In this document: one piece after another, positions 28,701 through 34,908 of the stretch | Layout: the number at the start of each line of letters is the position of its first letter | How positions within the stretch are numbered: the first letter of the stretch is position 1 | DNA from: Bacteroidia bacterium | GTDB lineage: Bacteria > Bacteroidota > Bacteroidia > B-17B0 > Aurantibacillaceae | DNA: 64,000 bases | Assembly (NCBI GenBank): GCA_016787445.1 | Contig: JAEUTQ010000073.1 | Span: 1-64,000, forward strand | Reading direction: 5' to 3' | Made by a program: the position numbers and the translations under genes | The notes under the pieces: model-generated | Databases searched by the model: none | Seen by the model: the letters and a program-made list of their open reading frames with translations, nothing else | What the model was told of the DNA's origin: nothing

Positions 28701-29477
28701 ATCGCGCCTGCTGTGCCTAAAAATGAATTTGTGGTGGTAACCAAAGAATTAGAAAAATCAAACGGTCTCTTGTTTACGGTTCAGATTGGTGTTTACTCAC
28801 GCGAAATTACCCGCTCTCAATTATGGAAACTGGAGCCAATTTATACAGAGAAATTGCCTAGCGGTTTATACCGTTACACAGCCGGTATCTATAACGACGA
28901 TGTAAAAGTAGTGAGTGACAAACGCAAAGTGGTTGACTTAGGCATTAAAGACGCGTTCGTTTCGGCTTATTATAATGGTAAACGTGTTCCGTTCACAGAA
29001 GGACAAAAAATTAAATCGGAAAATCAGAACCTGAAAATGGAGCCTGAGAATCCGATTGTATTCCCAAGTGAAAATACAGGCGGATTACCTCCTAAAGCAA
29101 CTGCGGCCACTGAAGAACCTACACCAACGGTTGCGCCGTTTAAAAACAATGTTACCTCTGCTCCTGCTCCAACACCTGAAAATGGTGTGAAAGTTGGCGA
29201 TGAAGGTGTGAGCTTTAAAGTACAAATTGGTGCTTACCGTAATCAGGTGCCAAATGAAGTAGCTTCTAAATTCTTAAACATCAAAACATGGCCGGTAGAT
29301 GCTAAGTTTGTGAACGGATTATATATTTACACGGTTGGTAATTTTACCGATGCCAAGTTTGCAAAACAATTACGTGATGAAGTAATTGGTTTAGGAATCT
29401 CCGATGCATTTATCTCTGTTTACCAAAACGGTAAAAAACTCTACGGACAAGAAGCAAGTAATTACTTGAATAGATAA
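22743..29477 (+). CDS. Giant envelope protein: TPR, PD40 propeller, coiled coils, three SPOR domains
   Basis: 2244 residues from the ATG at 22743, where the signal peptide starts (VFFIGFILLNLLFSSNLNAQ). TPR-like helices cover ~25-150. PD40-type strands lie at ~210-340 (DKIYFSSFGEDGS, YPFLHPDGRTLYFSSKGFNSMGGYDVFKS) and a carboxypeptidase-regulatory-like domain at ~355-405. About 900 residues of Lys/Glu/Ala-rich coiled coil follow, then a KEPVTETKEPV tract (~1305-1433) and more coiled coil. Three C-terminal SPOR-type domains start with FRVQVGAF (~1878), FTVQIGVY (~2010) and FKVQIGAY (~2157). SPOR domains bind denuded peptidoglycan, so the protein probably spans periplasm or outer membrane and holds the cell wall. 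Its N-terminal half resembles the PorE-like lipoprotein at 62474. Role inferred. Confidence 0.85.
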   Translation: MFSKTRVFFIGFILLNLLFSSNLNAQQFKNEQELRKEADKLFDDDDFTKAYNLYAQLVALYPKDPELNYKLGVCMLYSEADKKKCFSYLKFAALHPSDAPKDAKFYYAKAFHINYLFDEAIYFYKEYKKVGSPSQQKKLQVDKEITSCVNGKRLLATLSELVVMNKKQLNETDYFRSYDLSTIGGKLLVKPDQFRTSYDKKKKEKSVVYIPKSGDKIYFSSFGEDGSTGRDIYYAVKVSPDKFSKPVKLPTINTEFDEDYPFLHPDGRTLYFSSKGFNSMGGYDVFKSTYDDATGTWSSPVNLEFPINSPDDDYLFVTDSSEKYAYFSTGRQSPPGKIDVLKVKTERVPMTVAFIKGTVLKEDARQSLLSKITVKDMETGKVVGVFQAKDNGDYSMEVPNGGKLLYTVETPGLPVQSDKVILPMATSFAPFKQSISYDNKVLKIINYFDSPPDDNSYLQYLELIEKKAKLEVNENDVKAATVSQPLATNEKDPKAVTTTNPTITPPVTDTKKPNEDVKVNAANTNSTTAVKPAYSNDQLVNIAKEDAQEAYTEANKINQDASDAKELAEQKKIEADKLKSQADEAATYAASVSDPVKKEEAVKEAEKIKSDAESAAKVAETLNELAKSLEKDALAKKNEADLNNQYAMQLENVAKNKNNKEAANKLNELQQQVSAIGEPKKESDAVYEKIKSNAEQKQTEIAKAEAKSNEIKNEIIDINKEINLNETEIKNTKDKSLKKSLTTQVNELKVDLEKKNTELAANEKKVEDLKTAAKTNETELYLANQIKTTDSKTAVATPILPSATTTTTSSTPVTAKVTPESVAAKYNEKLNPIAGNESKENLQSSNIILSDYNKELTSLIVADNNKLKSAKTEAEKTALKNEIAAYQKQKDANVKQIAANTNKINGQEPAVAITNTPTATSEKTTAIASNTTPASTANTVAFDGKDDLNKLTALKANVNTSNNPAFAYNDYKDANAINLKKEAETKLKSTETTKAELDNAISKAEESIKTNTATTAGGNKDALLAQGDAFASKAKETRATANTKSGAEKEKLLTEAKQLDADANKKYLEASDLTKKQNKFNFDLNNQNITELVNQATYLNKNTPENTANLNEANKLNTEANNYLKQATAMRDEANGLGSDAAKLGTISNAEEKEAEALAKQDAAIKILLKSNPGYELKKAEFNENPNAAALTQVNQKYNQLNKEKLDAYMTLSKANQNEYKAQNTKLSQNPAIKNNSNAEAVSLKKQAETANTQAVGLISKALTENNSEAKQNLLLEANKKEVEALALLTKANEQLQSGAIASNEKPIKETKEPVTETKEPVTTNTVAVTETKEPVTTNTVAVTETKTPVTETKEPVTTNTVAVTETKTPVKETKEPVTSGTVAVNETKTPVKETKEPVVKETKEPAVKETKEPVATVTPTKTSTPKTTTSVAANTPTINPEYKVLKDESVKSTIGFIDQNPVAHKNSEASSVKTNAITNLIALGNEYSTIEDEIKKTPGSQMGVEATKANIDKLNNEADNYDKQASVKRKEAAEKSGEEKDQLVKEITELENRSFISKTNSADLQKQLNEAQLKYNDAAIANYIEKAKTAEAPELAEIQDALTQINNSKKQASNLRDEANSITNSSAKLGAYSNAEEKEAEVLNKQAEIIRSLRKYDLTYSPAPLVINTNAEDNISPELKMKKDAVLQKQNTELENLNRANVMEYETLNEQLPVVLNEKQKQNKADAENLITSSKQLNDKANQTSDAKLKKDYLSQAAKKSQEAVVALNKAYEKDLIAKNTKPTKTTTKPVKEKPVTETSEPVATTKPVKEKPVKTVKEKPVKEPSEPVATTNTSKETTSAGTNQVNLTVKGLEIKTGNVYSASNPIPVDQKIPDGLVFRVQVGAFKSPIPNNTFKGLTPVNAQTTPNGFLRYTVGNFEKFEEATGVKNDLRKMGYNDAFVVVFYNGQRITVNEAINILQKEGKEVIATNNTSAGIPNNANIAKNIAPAVPKNEFVVVTKELEKSNGLLFTVQIGVYSREITRSQLWKLEPIYTEKLPSGLYRYTAGIYNDDVKVVSDKRKVVDLGIKDAFVSAYYNGKRVPFTEGQKIKSENQNLKMEPENPIVFPSENTGGLPPKATAATEEPTPTVAPFKNNVTSAPAPTPENGVKVGDEGVSFKVQIGAYRNQVPNEVASKFLNIKTWPVDAKFVNGLYIYTVGNFTDAKFAKQLRDEVIGLGISDAFISVYQNGKKLYGQEASNYLNR
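25800..28075 (+). repeat. Internal coding duplication in the coiled-coil region
   Basis: A module of roughly 280-330 codons occurs twice in the giant gene, about 25800-26640 and 27260-28075. Best anchor: RDEANGLGSDAAKLGTISNAEEKEAE (first) against RDEANSITNSSAKLGAYSNAEEKEAE (second), offset 1458 bp. The KEPV tract lies between the copies. Confidence 0.65.
26656..27000 (+). repeat. KEPV/TETK minisatellite-like coding tract
   Basis: Degenerate 8- to 12-residue units (KETKEPVT, TNTVAVTETK, TPVKETKEPV) run in tandem. They are Pro/Thr/Lys/Glu-rich and probably disordered. Length variation between strains is likely. Confidence 0.8.
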
Positions 29478-29606
29478 AAGTATTTAATTAATTTTATTCT
29501 AATAGGAGCGATAAACATTCCCCAATCTTGCCAAATTGGCGCGCTAAGGATGGTTTTATTAGTCCTATATGGAAGTTATAGGTAAAAAGCGCGGACGACT
29601 ACTCCA
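29478..29606. other. Left boundary of the cassette array
   Basis: Non-coding. CCTATA at 29564-29569 and TATAGG at 29577-29582 form a short inverted repeat. The right arm is part of GTTATAGGT at 29575-29583, the same R-box-like sequence that ends later repeats. A GACGAC follows shortly before the first cassette start. No complete attC-like fold is seen, so this could be the recombination-derived chromosomal junction. Confidence 0.45.
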
Positions 29607-29999
29607 ATGACAGACTCTAAGAAAAAAACAAACAACCTTGTACTGACAATTATTCTTTTAACTGTGATTTTTGTTGTTTTCGGTTATCTAAATAACACAA
29701 AACAAATGGACAGTATAAAAAAGAATAAATGTTACGCATTCGGACGAGTTACCAAATATGAACACAACTATAAAAGCACAAAAGGGTATGTTTACGAATT
29801 CTATATTAATGGCAAAACAAATACTGACATATATTTATTTGGTTTTAACGGACTACCAATAATTAATAAAGTATTTCCAGTAGTTTATGATTGCAACGAC
29901 CCAGACAACCATGCGCTACTTGTTTTACCAAAAAACTTTGCAGACAATGAAGAAAACTTCCCAGACAGCTTGACTTGGTTAAAACAATACGACAACTAA
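29607..29999 (+). CDS. Cassette gene 1: small membrane-anchored protein, unknown
   Basis: 130 residues. One N-terminal membrane helix (NLVLTIILLTVIFVVFGYL) is followed by a soluble part (KNKCYAFGRVTKYEHNYKSTKGYVYEFYINGKTNTD ... VFPVVYDCNDPDNHALLVLP). This layout resembles small proteins with a DUF3592-like beta domain, but I cannot name it firmly. Aspartate is encoded by GAC eight times and GAT once, unlike the neighbouring giant gene, which suggests acquisition. The stop is 17 bp before the next repeat. Confidence 0.65.
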   Translation: MTDSKKKTNNLVLTIILLTVIFVVFGYLNNTKQMDSIKKNKCYAFGRVTKYEHNYKSTKGYVYEFYINGKTNTDIYLFGFNGLPIINKVFPVVYDCNDPDNHALLVLPKNFADNEENFPDSLTWLKQYDN

Positions 30000-30017
30000 C
30001 CAATGGGGCGCTTTCAA

Positions 30018-30250
30018 CCTATAACAGCATGCAGCCGTCATCTGCGGACAGCGACGCACAAGCCTTCCCTACTCTCACGCACGGACACATTAATGTTTGC
30101 GGCAGTCGGCGCGCGGCTTCGGGCTGACAAATTTATTGCCGGCGCCTAGCAACTAATGTTGGGACGGAGGTAAAATTTTTATTTGTATCTTTAAGTGAAC
30201 GTTTCGGTAGCCGCAATCATTAACGTCGGCTGCACGCGGAACGTTATAAG
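30018..30250 (+). repeat. attC-like repeat S1 (family A)
   Basis: Outer arms CCTATAAC (30018-30025) and GTTATAAG (30243-30250), inner arms GCAGCCG (30031-30037) and CGGCTGC (30227-30233). The right arm has about four or five extra bases, making an asymmetric bulge as in attC sites. It shares 28 identical bases with S5 (30090-30117 against 33037-33064). A TATCTTTA box lies at 30186-30193, 80 bp before the next start codon. Confidence 0.65.
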
Positions 30251-30273
30251 CAACCAGTTGGACAAACATCGAA

Positions 30274-30750
30274 ATGAAAAAAATATTTTACCTGTTTAGC
30301 CTTTCTTTCAATTTGACAAACTGTGGGAATAATTCCCATGACAAAGTTGGAACTTGCTGCGACAAGACCTACTCAAATGTTGACAGCGCAATCAATTGTT
30401 TGAGCCGAACCGTGGACGGTAACGGAACAACCGCAGACGAAAGACTTATACTTATTGCCTTTGTTGACAAAGACCTTGGAGCAAATCAAAAGTTAGGATG
30501 GGACATAATCAAAGACCCAGACATAGTCAAAACGGCAAAGAGAAACTATGCCCTTGTAATTTTGGATGCCGACCAGTACAAAATATTAAATGACGACTGC
30601 TCTAACAATATTGCTGAAACCATAGAAAAAACTCATGACAAGACAATTTTTGTAATCGCAAATCAAGCATTATGTGTGTTTGGTGACTGGACACTTAATG
30701 ACGATAAAGAAAGTATTATCGACAGACTTCAGGTTGGCAATGGGCCCTAA
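30274..30750 (+). CDS. Cassette gene 2: lipoprotein with possible thioredoxin-like fold
   Basis: 158 residues, N-terminal MKKIFYLFSLSFNLTNCGNN with a plausible lipobox Cys. The segment LILIAFVDKDLGANQKLGWDIIKDPDIVKTAKRNYALVILDADQYKI, followed by KTIFVIANQALCVFGDW, has the strand-helix-strand rhythm of thioredoxin-fold proteins but no CxxC. GAC strongly dominates GAT for Asp (about 17 to 2). Preceded by GGACAAACATCG, a leader shared with other cassettes. Function unknown. Confidence 0.6.
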   Translation: MKKIFYLFSLSFNLTNCGNNSHDKVGTCCDKTYSNVDSAINCLSRTVDGNGTTADERLILIAFVDKDLGANQKLGWDIIKDPDIVKTAKRNYALVILDADQYKILNDDCSNNIAETIEKTHDKTIFVIANQALCVFGDWTLNDDKESIIDRLQVGNGP

Positions 30751-30768
30751 ACTGTGTGAGGCTGGCAG

Positions 30769-30903
30769 CTTATAACACGGGTTTTGCGTCAGGCGGGCTG
30801 ACGTGCAAACATGGAGCTTAGTGCTTCAAATGAACATTAGTAATAAATTGAAACTTTGTGCTTCGAAACCCGCCCGAACGCAAATCCCGAAACCGTTATA
30901 GGC
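30769..30903 (+). repeat. attC-like repeat S2 (family X)
   Basis: CTTATAAC (30769-30776) pairs with GTTATAGG (30895-30902). CGGG/CCCG, TTTGCGT (30783-30789) with ACGCAAA (30878-30884) and GGCGGG (30792-30797) with CCCGCC (30869-30874) give a long imperfect stem. Loop of about 70 nt. AAACTTTG at 30851-30858 is a weak -7-like box. Confidence 0.7.
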
Positions 30904-30921
30904 ATTTTAATAGACGACACC

Positions 30922-31596
30922 ATGCAGACAAGAAAACATACAGCTTGGAAGAAAAACCGAAAGTTTGGTGACGTTTGGGGTGGTCGGACTTTTCCAAAAC
31001 TTGCCGACAAAATTTTTAATCGAAAACATAATTTAACTGCTCCAAAAAGTGGCGAAACAACGCCAATTTATATAGTTGACAATCCCTCTCGAGACTTCTA
31101 TTTTCCCGTAACTGTTGACGAAATAAAATCGACACTTGAGAAGTTACCGAAAGACCACACCGACCATTTAACTCACATTTGGTTGCAGAAAATTAAAAAG
31201 ACTGATTACGTAAATGGAGACACTTTTCAAGGTTCTTTTATTTGTGGTAGTAAAGTGTATTTAATCGTTTTACACCCATTCCCAACTGACAACAAAATGA
31301 GGCTTGGAAAAAACAAACCATTAAGAAAGACTTTAAACTACTATAAAAACTATACTACAGACTTAAAAGAAGATAAAGACGGTTGGTATTTACAATGGAC
31401 AGATGAATTGATTAAAAAGTATTTTTTGGAAAGTTTATTGCTTCACGAAATTGGACACTCCATTGACAGTTTTTATAAACGATATTGGAGTAAAGCAACA
31501 AAAGCGAAAAGTGAAAATTTTGCTGACAATTATGTAGCCGTTTGGGCAGACAAAGTACGAGAGACTTATGAACCGAAAGAGAAAAACGCCCTATAA
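30922..31596 (+). CDS. Cassette gene 3: HEIGH zinc-metallopeptidase-like protein
   Basis: 224 residues from the ATG at 30922, preceded by GACGACACC. The frame extends upstream into the repeat, but that part is not coding-like. LLLHEIGHSIDSFYKRYW (~178) is a gluzincin/zincin HExxH motif, and SENFADNYVAVWADKVR about 25 residues later could give a third ligand (Glu or Asp). The N-terminal 170 residues show no known family. No signal peptide, so it may act inside the cell, for example as a regulator-cleaving protease. The stop codon TAA lies within the R-box of the next repeat. Asp is mostly GAC. Confidence 0.6.
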   Translation: MQTRKHTAWKKNRKFGDVWGGRTFPKLADKIFNRKHNLTAPKSGETTPIYIVDNPSRDFYFPVTVDEIKSTLEKLPKDHTDHLTHIWLQKIKKTDYVNGDTFQGSFICGSKVYLIVLHPFPTDNKMRLGKNKPLRKTLNYYKNYTTDLKEDKDGWYLQWTDELIKKYFLESLLLHEIGHSIDSFYKRYWSKATKAKSENFADNYVAVWADKVRETYEPKEKNAL

Positions 31597-31781
31597 CACG
31601 GGGTGTGGCGACAATTTTTCCTTTGGCCCGCACGGGCATGGCGGGAAAAAATAGCCTGCCGCCGGCAGAATTTAAAACGCCAGCCTTAAAGAAGAGCTTC
31701 AAAATAAATTCATTATCTTTATTAAACAGTTTCGTGGAAGCGCAAAGTAAAAACTGCGCCAAGCCGCAAAACGTTAGGGGC
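31588..31781 (+). repeat. attC-like repeat S3 (family B)
   Basis: GCCCTATAACA (31588-31598) opens and GTTAGGGGC (31773-31781) closes the element. GGTGTGGCG pairs imperfectly with CGCCAAGCC. Two blocks (31582-31624, 43 bp, and 31675-31776, 102 bp) are identical to S7. TATCTTTA at 31714-31721, 79 bp before the next start. Confidence 0.7.
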
Positions 31782-31799
31782 AACCGCTTGACAAACTAA

Positions 31800-32267
31800 A
31801 TGAAAATAAAATTTATCATACCTTTTTTTCTTTTGCTATCTTTCTTTTGCAATTCCCAGGACAAGTTAACTGGTAAGGATTATATATTTGGTGTAATTAT
31901 TACATGTGTAACAGATTCGACTTCCTTTTTAAACTCGGACACAATTGTTCTTGATTTGGCGGAACGGGACTATAATAATGACTGTCCGAATAAACCTAAA
32001 TCCTCAAGGTGTTGCATGCCATGGCCTTCGGAAATTTCATTAGACTTATCAAAAGGAAATATTTTTTTAGCAACTAACAAAGAAATTGTGCTTGACGCTA
32101 ATGGTGAAGTTAAATCGTTATCTCACAAGCCAAGGCAGGGAAAATTTAAATACAACAAAAAGGCAGACACTATAAAAATCAGTTTTAAACAATACCATTG
32201 GACAAGGACATTTAAAGTTTTATATCGTAAACAAGACAATTCGTTAACTTTGACAAAAACTTTATAA
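31800..32267 (+). CDS. Cassette gene 4: exported protein of unknown function
   Basis: 155 residues with signal peptide (IKFIIPFFLLLSFFCNSQ). Mature part has a Cys pair (SSRCCMP) and ends in strands (GKFKYNKKADTIKISFKQYHWTRTFKVLYRK). Family not recognised. Start fixed by the leader CTTGACAAACTAA immediately before the ATG, which is shared with cassette gene 10. Asp codons 8 GAC to 3 GAT. Confidence 0.6.
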   Translation: MKIKFIIPFFLLLSFFCNSQDKLTGKDYIFGVIITCVTDSTSFLNSDTIVLDLAERDYNNDCPNKPKSSRCCMPWPSEISLDLSKGNIFLATNKEIVLDANGEVKSLSHKPRQGKFKYNKKADTIKISFKQYHWTRTFKVLYRKQDNSLTLTKTL

Positions 32268-32271
32268 GCAG

Positions 32272-32380
32272 CCAACTACAACACTACATTTACGATATAC
32301 TGGCGGACGCGGGTTATCGCTTCAGCGCAATGCCTTCTACGCAGACAGAAAAATTTGTTGCGGCTTTCGCTAAAAAACAT
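32272..32380 (+). repeat. Truncated attC-like repeat S4 (family C)
   Basis: Left part matches S8 (ATAACAC-like start, then CATTTA...GGCxGAC) and 26 bases at 32354-32379 are identical to 35829-35854. The promoter-like box and right R box found in S8 are missing here. The remainder up to 32459 is unique sequence without clear signals. Confidence 0.6.
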
Positions 32381-32459
32381 TTCTGGAGTACGCAATAACT
32401 AATCCTGAAGACGAAACTATAGACAATATTTCTGAACAATTCCCGTTACTTTATTCGAA

Positions 32460-32951
32460 TTGGCAGACTCATTTTTTCATATAAGAAATTATATTTTGAT
32501 CCTAGCCTTTGGTTTGGTGACAGTAAGTTGTAAAAAGTACGAAGAGAATCCATGGTATAAACCCGGAATAAAAAAAGGATTGAACAGCAAATATTTCATC
32601 ACTTCATATACTGTAAATGATGTTGATTGTTTGACTTATGTTAACAGTAAGCTAAATACACAGCTTCAAAACATTGTCTGGACCATAGAACCCGCCGATG
32701 ATTTTGGTGAAAACACCTCCTTTAAATCTGAATTTTTCTGGGGATTATGTAAGACATCAAAAAAAGAAACGGAGTTCTCCATTTGCGGTGAATTGATCTC
32801 TATGACAGGCTCAAACATTACACCTTACAATATATTCATCACTTCTTGTAGTGATTGGAGAATTACAAAAAAATACATAAAAAACAAAAAGCGCATTTTT
32901 AAAATTAGCAGGCAATTTGAAAGCAAGACTTATGAAATACAATTTAACTAA
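32460..32951 (+). CDS. Lipoprotein of the CKKYxEN type, host-like gene inside the array
   Basis: 163 residues if translation starts at TTG (32460); no ATG, GTG or stronger start is in frame upstream before a stop at 32433. The lipobox reads LVTVSC followed by KKYEENPWYKPG. The protein resembles the lipoprotein at 43436 (CKKYPEN ... YxxxYTxN), so both belong to one Bacteroidota lipoprotein family, possibly lipocalin-like. Asp codons are mainly GAT, unlike the surrounding cassettes. I infer a native gene, or the 3' part of one, trapped in the array with a damaged 5' end. Confidence 0.6.
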   Translation: MADSFFHIRNYILILAFGLVTVSCKKYEENPWYKPGIKKGLNSKYFITSYTVNDVDCLTYVNSKLNTQLQNIVWTIEPADDFGENTSFKSEFFWGLCKTSKKETEFSICGELISMTGSNITPYNIFITSCSDWRITKKYIKNKKRIFKISRQFESKTYEIQFN

Positions 32952-32974
32952 GCGACACCACACTCTCAATTAAA

Positions 32975-33156
32975 GCCTACAAACGTTACCTGCGAACAGC
33001 AACGCACAACCTTCCCTACTCTTACACTCATACACTTTAATGTTTGCGGCAGTCGGCGCGCGGCAATTAATATTGAATTTGAGGTATTTTTTTTATCTTT
33101 ATTATACGTTTCGGGAGCCGCAATCATTAACGTTGGCTGCACGCGGAACGTTAGGC
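32975..33156 (+). repeat. attC-like repeat S5 (family A)
   Basis: Diverged left arm GCCTACAAAC, right arm GTTAGGC (33150-33156), a canonical attC R' box. Interior homologous to S1, including CTTCCCTACTC, 28 identical bases at 33037-33064, and GCCGCAATCATTAACGT. The promoter at 33073-33101 is inside. Confidence 0.65.
33073..33101 (+). promoter_or_regulatory. Putative promoter inside repeat S5
   Basis: TTG at 33073-33075, 18 bp spacer, then TATCTTTA at 33094-33101 (one mismatch to TAnnTTTG). The next start codon is 75 bp downstream. Confidence 0.45.
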
Positions 33157-33175
33157 GTAACCGTAGACATAAATA

Positions 33176-33784
33176 ATGAAAGAATATTTTTCTGTAAATC
33201 GACATAAATTTTTACGCCAGTTCATTGTGACATCAGTAATATTCACAATTGTTTGGACATTCATTATTTTGACGGACAAGAAAGGTATGAATATTGAAAC
33301 GAAAATATTAGGTTATTTTCTTTTTGCAATACCCCTCGCCTTTTTTGGTCAATTCGTTATGAATATTCGAGACGCACTAGAATTTAAACGAATTAATAAA
33401 ATATTTGATCACCCTCAACTCAATAAATTTACAAGTACTGGCTTCATTAAGACACTCTCTGAGAAAGACAGCAAATGGCTTTCGTCAAAACCTATCTTAA
33501 AAGGAACAATAGACAATTACCCTGTTAAATTTGAGGTTGAAAAAGGTATTTTAAGGGTAATCGCTGAGACAAATTTAGACTTAGTTGAAAAGACACATAT
33601 ACAAGAACTAAAATCAATATTTGGCAAAGACAATATCGAATACGACATTGGTATTGCTCTTCTATTCAGACCTGCGAGACGAAAAGACTTGTCGTTTCAA
33701 GACATTAATTCTGAACTTATAAAATTCATTTCATTCCTCAAGACAAATAAACTTGACGCATGGGTTGAAAACGGCAACGCCTAA
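33176..33784 (+). CDS. Cassette gene 5: two-helix membrane protein, unknown
   Basis: 202 residues. Two membrane helices near the N-terminus (FIVTSVIFTIVWTFIIL and ILGYFLFAIPLAFFGQFV) precede a soluble domain with WLSSKPILKGTIDNYPVKFEVEKGILRVIAET. No family recognised. No signal peptide. The stop codon forms part of the GCCTAAC box of the next repeat. The leader GTAGACATAAATA follows GTTAGGC directly. Confidence 0.6.
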   Translation: MKEYFSVNRHKFLRQFIVTSVIFTIVWTFIILTDKKGMNIETKILGYFLFAIPLAFFGQFVMNIRDALEFKRINKIFDHPQLNKFTSTGFIKTLSEKDSKWLSSKPILKGTIDNYPVKFEVEKGILRVIAETNLDLVEKTHIQELKSIFGKDNIEYDIGIALLFRPARRKDLSFQDINSELIKFISFLKTNKLDAWVENGNA

Positions 33785-33954
33785 CAGCAAGCAATTGCAC
33801 AATGCGGGCGGAAGTATAAGGCATTTGCAAAAGTCAGCGGCTGACAATTATTTTCATTTTGCAAATGTCTAAAAAGCATGTAGCTTTGTTAAGCAGGTTT
33901 CGGCAAGAAGCGGTTTCAAAGCCGCACTGTGCAAACTTGCAAACCGTTATAGGG
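33779..33954 (+). repeat. attC-like repeat S6 (family X')
   Basis: GCCTAAC (33779-33785, canonical R'') and GTTATAGGG (33946-33954). Stem: GCAAG/CTTGC, TTGCACA (33795-33801)/TGTGCAA (33928-33934), TGCGG/CCGCA, with small asymmetric bulges. Best folded element of the series. Contains the promoter at 33857-33888. Confidence 0.75.
33857..33888 (+). promoter_or_regulatory. Putative promoter inside repeat S6
   Basis: TTTTG ending at 33861, 19-bp spacer, then TAGCTTTG at 33881-33888, an exact TAnnTTTG match. The next start is 85 bp downstream. Sequence after the box (TTAAGCAGGTTTCG) aligns with that after TATCTTTA in S3 and S7. Confidence 0.55.
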
Positions 33955-33973
33955 TATTTTAAAAGACGATATT

Positions 33974-34687
33974 GTGCGGACATTAAAACAAGAATTCAGG
34001 CAATTTTTAAAAGATAATTTTAAAGGACTTCGACCTAGAAAACCTTTGTTTTACAGCTGGGAGTTCGGACTGCGGTTTGATCTACAGGTTGGAAATATTT
34101 CTAATTCAACAAGACTGGTTGTTGACGCAGATGGAAATTCTATAACCAAGAATGTTGACGTCGACACAGATGAGTATTTTATTCAAGTTGTGCATCGCGC
34201 TACGAATATTTTTCAATCAGCCTGTGACAGTTCAGATAGAATGTTTTTAGTTCTTATGGATTATAAACATAGGAGAAGAAAAATAAGACAATCAAATTTT
34301 GTGTTCAGACAAATTGCTGAACTAAAGCAAGACGAAATCGCTTACACAAAAGAATACAGGCTTTACGAACCAAGTGACAGATTAGATATTAGAAATATTG
34401 CATTGGTAAAACTTAATGCGGGCCGAATAAATCACAAAAACATTTTGACAGCCGTAAGTCACACAGACTTTCCGCCAAGACAACCAAGGCTTGACAGTAA
34501 AGGTTTTTTTTCAAGTAAAGAAATCTATTTTATAAACATTGACAAAAAATTAATTTTGCACATGTATGATGATCGCGGCTTTGACATCATTGCTACTGAC
34601 AAAGAAACCTTAAGGCCTATTTACCAAAAACACAATGACTGGATTCTTGACTACGACAGAAAAGAGATTGACAAACAGTTTAAATAA
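33974..34687 (+). CDS. Cassette gene 6: DUF3885-like protein
   Basis: 237 residues from a GTG at 33974, preceded by TAAAAGACGAT as before cassette gene 3. Recognisable features: LFYSWEFGLRFDLQ near residue 30, and the C-terminal IYFINIDKKLILHMYDDRGFDII followed by LRPIYQKHNDWILDYDRKEID. This C-terminal run is the DUF3885 signature as I know it. Cytosolic, function unknown; related proteins occur in polymorphic toxin/immunity loci of several phyla, so an immunity role is conceivable. Confidence 0.7.
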   Translation: MRTLKQEFRQFLKDNFKGLRPRKPLFYSWEFGLRFDLQVGNISNSTRLVVDADGNSITKNVDVDTDEYFIQVVHRATNIFQSACDSSDRMFLVLMDYKHRRRKIRQSNFVFRQIAELKQDEIAYTKEYRLYEPSDRLDIRNIALVKLNAGRINHKNILTAVSHTDFPPRQPRLDSKGFFSSKEIYFINIDKKLILHMYDDRGFDIIATDKETLRPIYQKHNDWILDYDRKEIDKQFK

Positions 34688-34692
34688 AAAAC

Positions 34693-34882
34693 GCCCTATA
34701 ACACGGGGTGTGGCGACAATTTTTCCTTTACGCCCGCACCGGCATGGCGCGGACAAATTGTCCCTTCGGGCAGTTTAAACGCCAGCCTTAAAGAAGAGCT
34801 TCAAAATAAATTCATTATCTTTATTAAACAGTTTCGTGGAAGCGCAAAGTAAAAACTGCGCCAAGCCGCAAAACGTTAAAGT
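34693..34882 (+). repeat. attC-like repeat S7 (family B)
   Basis: GCCCTATAACA (34693-34703) to GTTAAAGT (34875-34882, degenerate right box). Blocks 34687-34729 and 34777-34878 are identical to S3. TATCTTTA at 34816-34823, 86 bp before the next start. Confidence 0.7.
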
Positions 34883-34908
34883 TAATTGGGCGGCCAGACA
34901 GCCGAAAA

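Noticed and set aside
31412-31799. Two open frames crossing repeat S3
   Set aside because: They run through an attC-like repeat that also occurs at 34693-34882 without a matching frame; not protein-coding.
32966-33205. 79-codon minus-strand frame
   Set aside because: Lies within repeat S5; the homologous S1 does not keep the frame.
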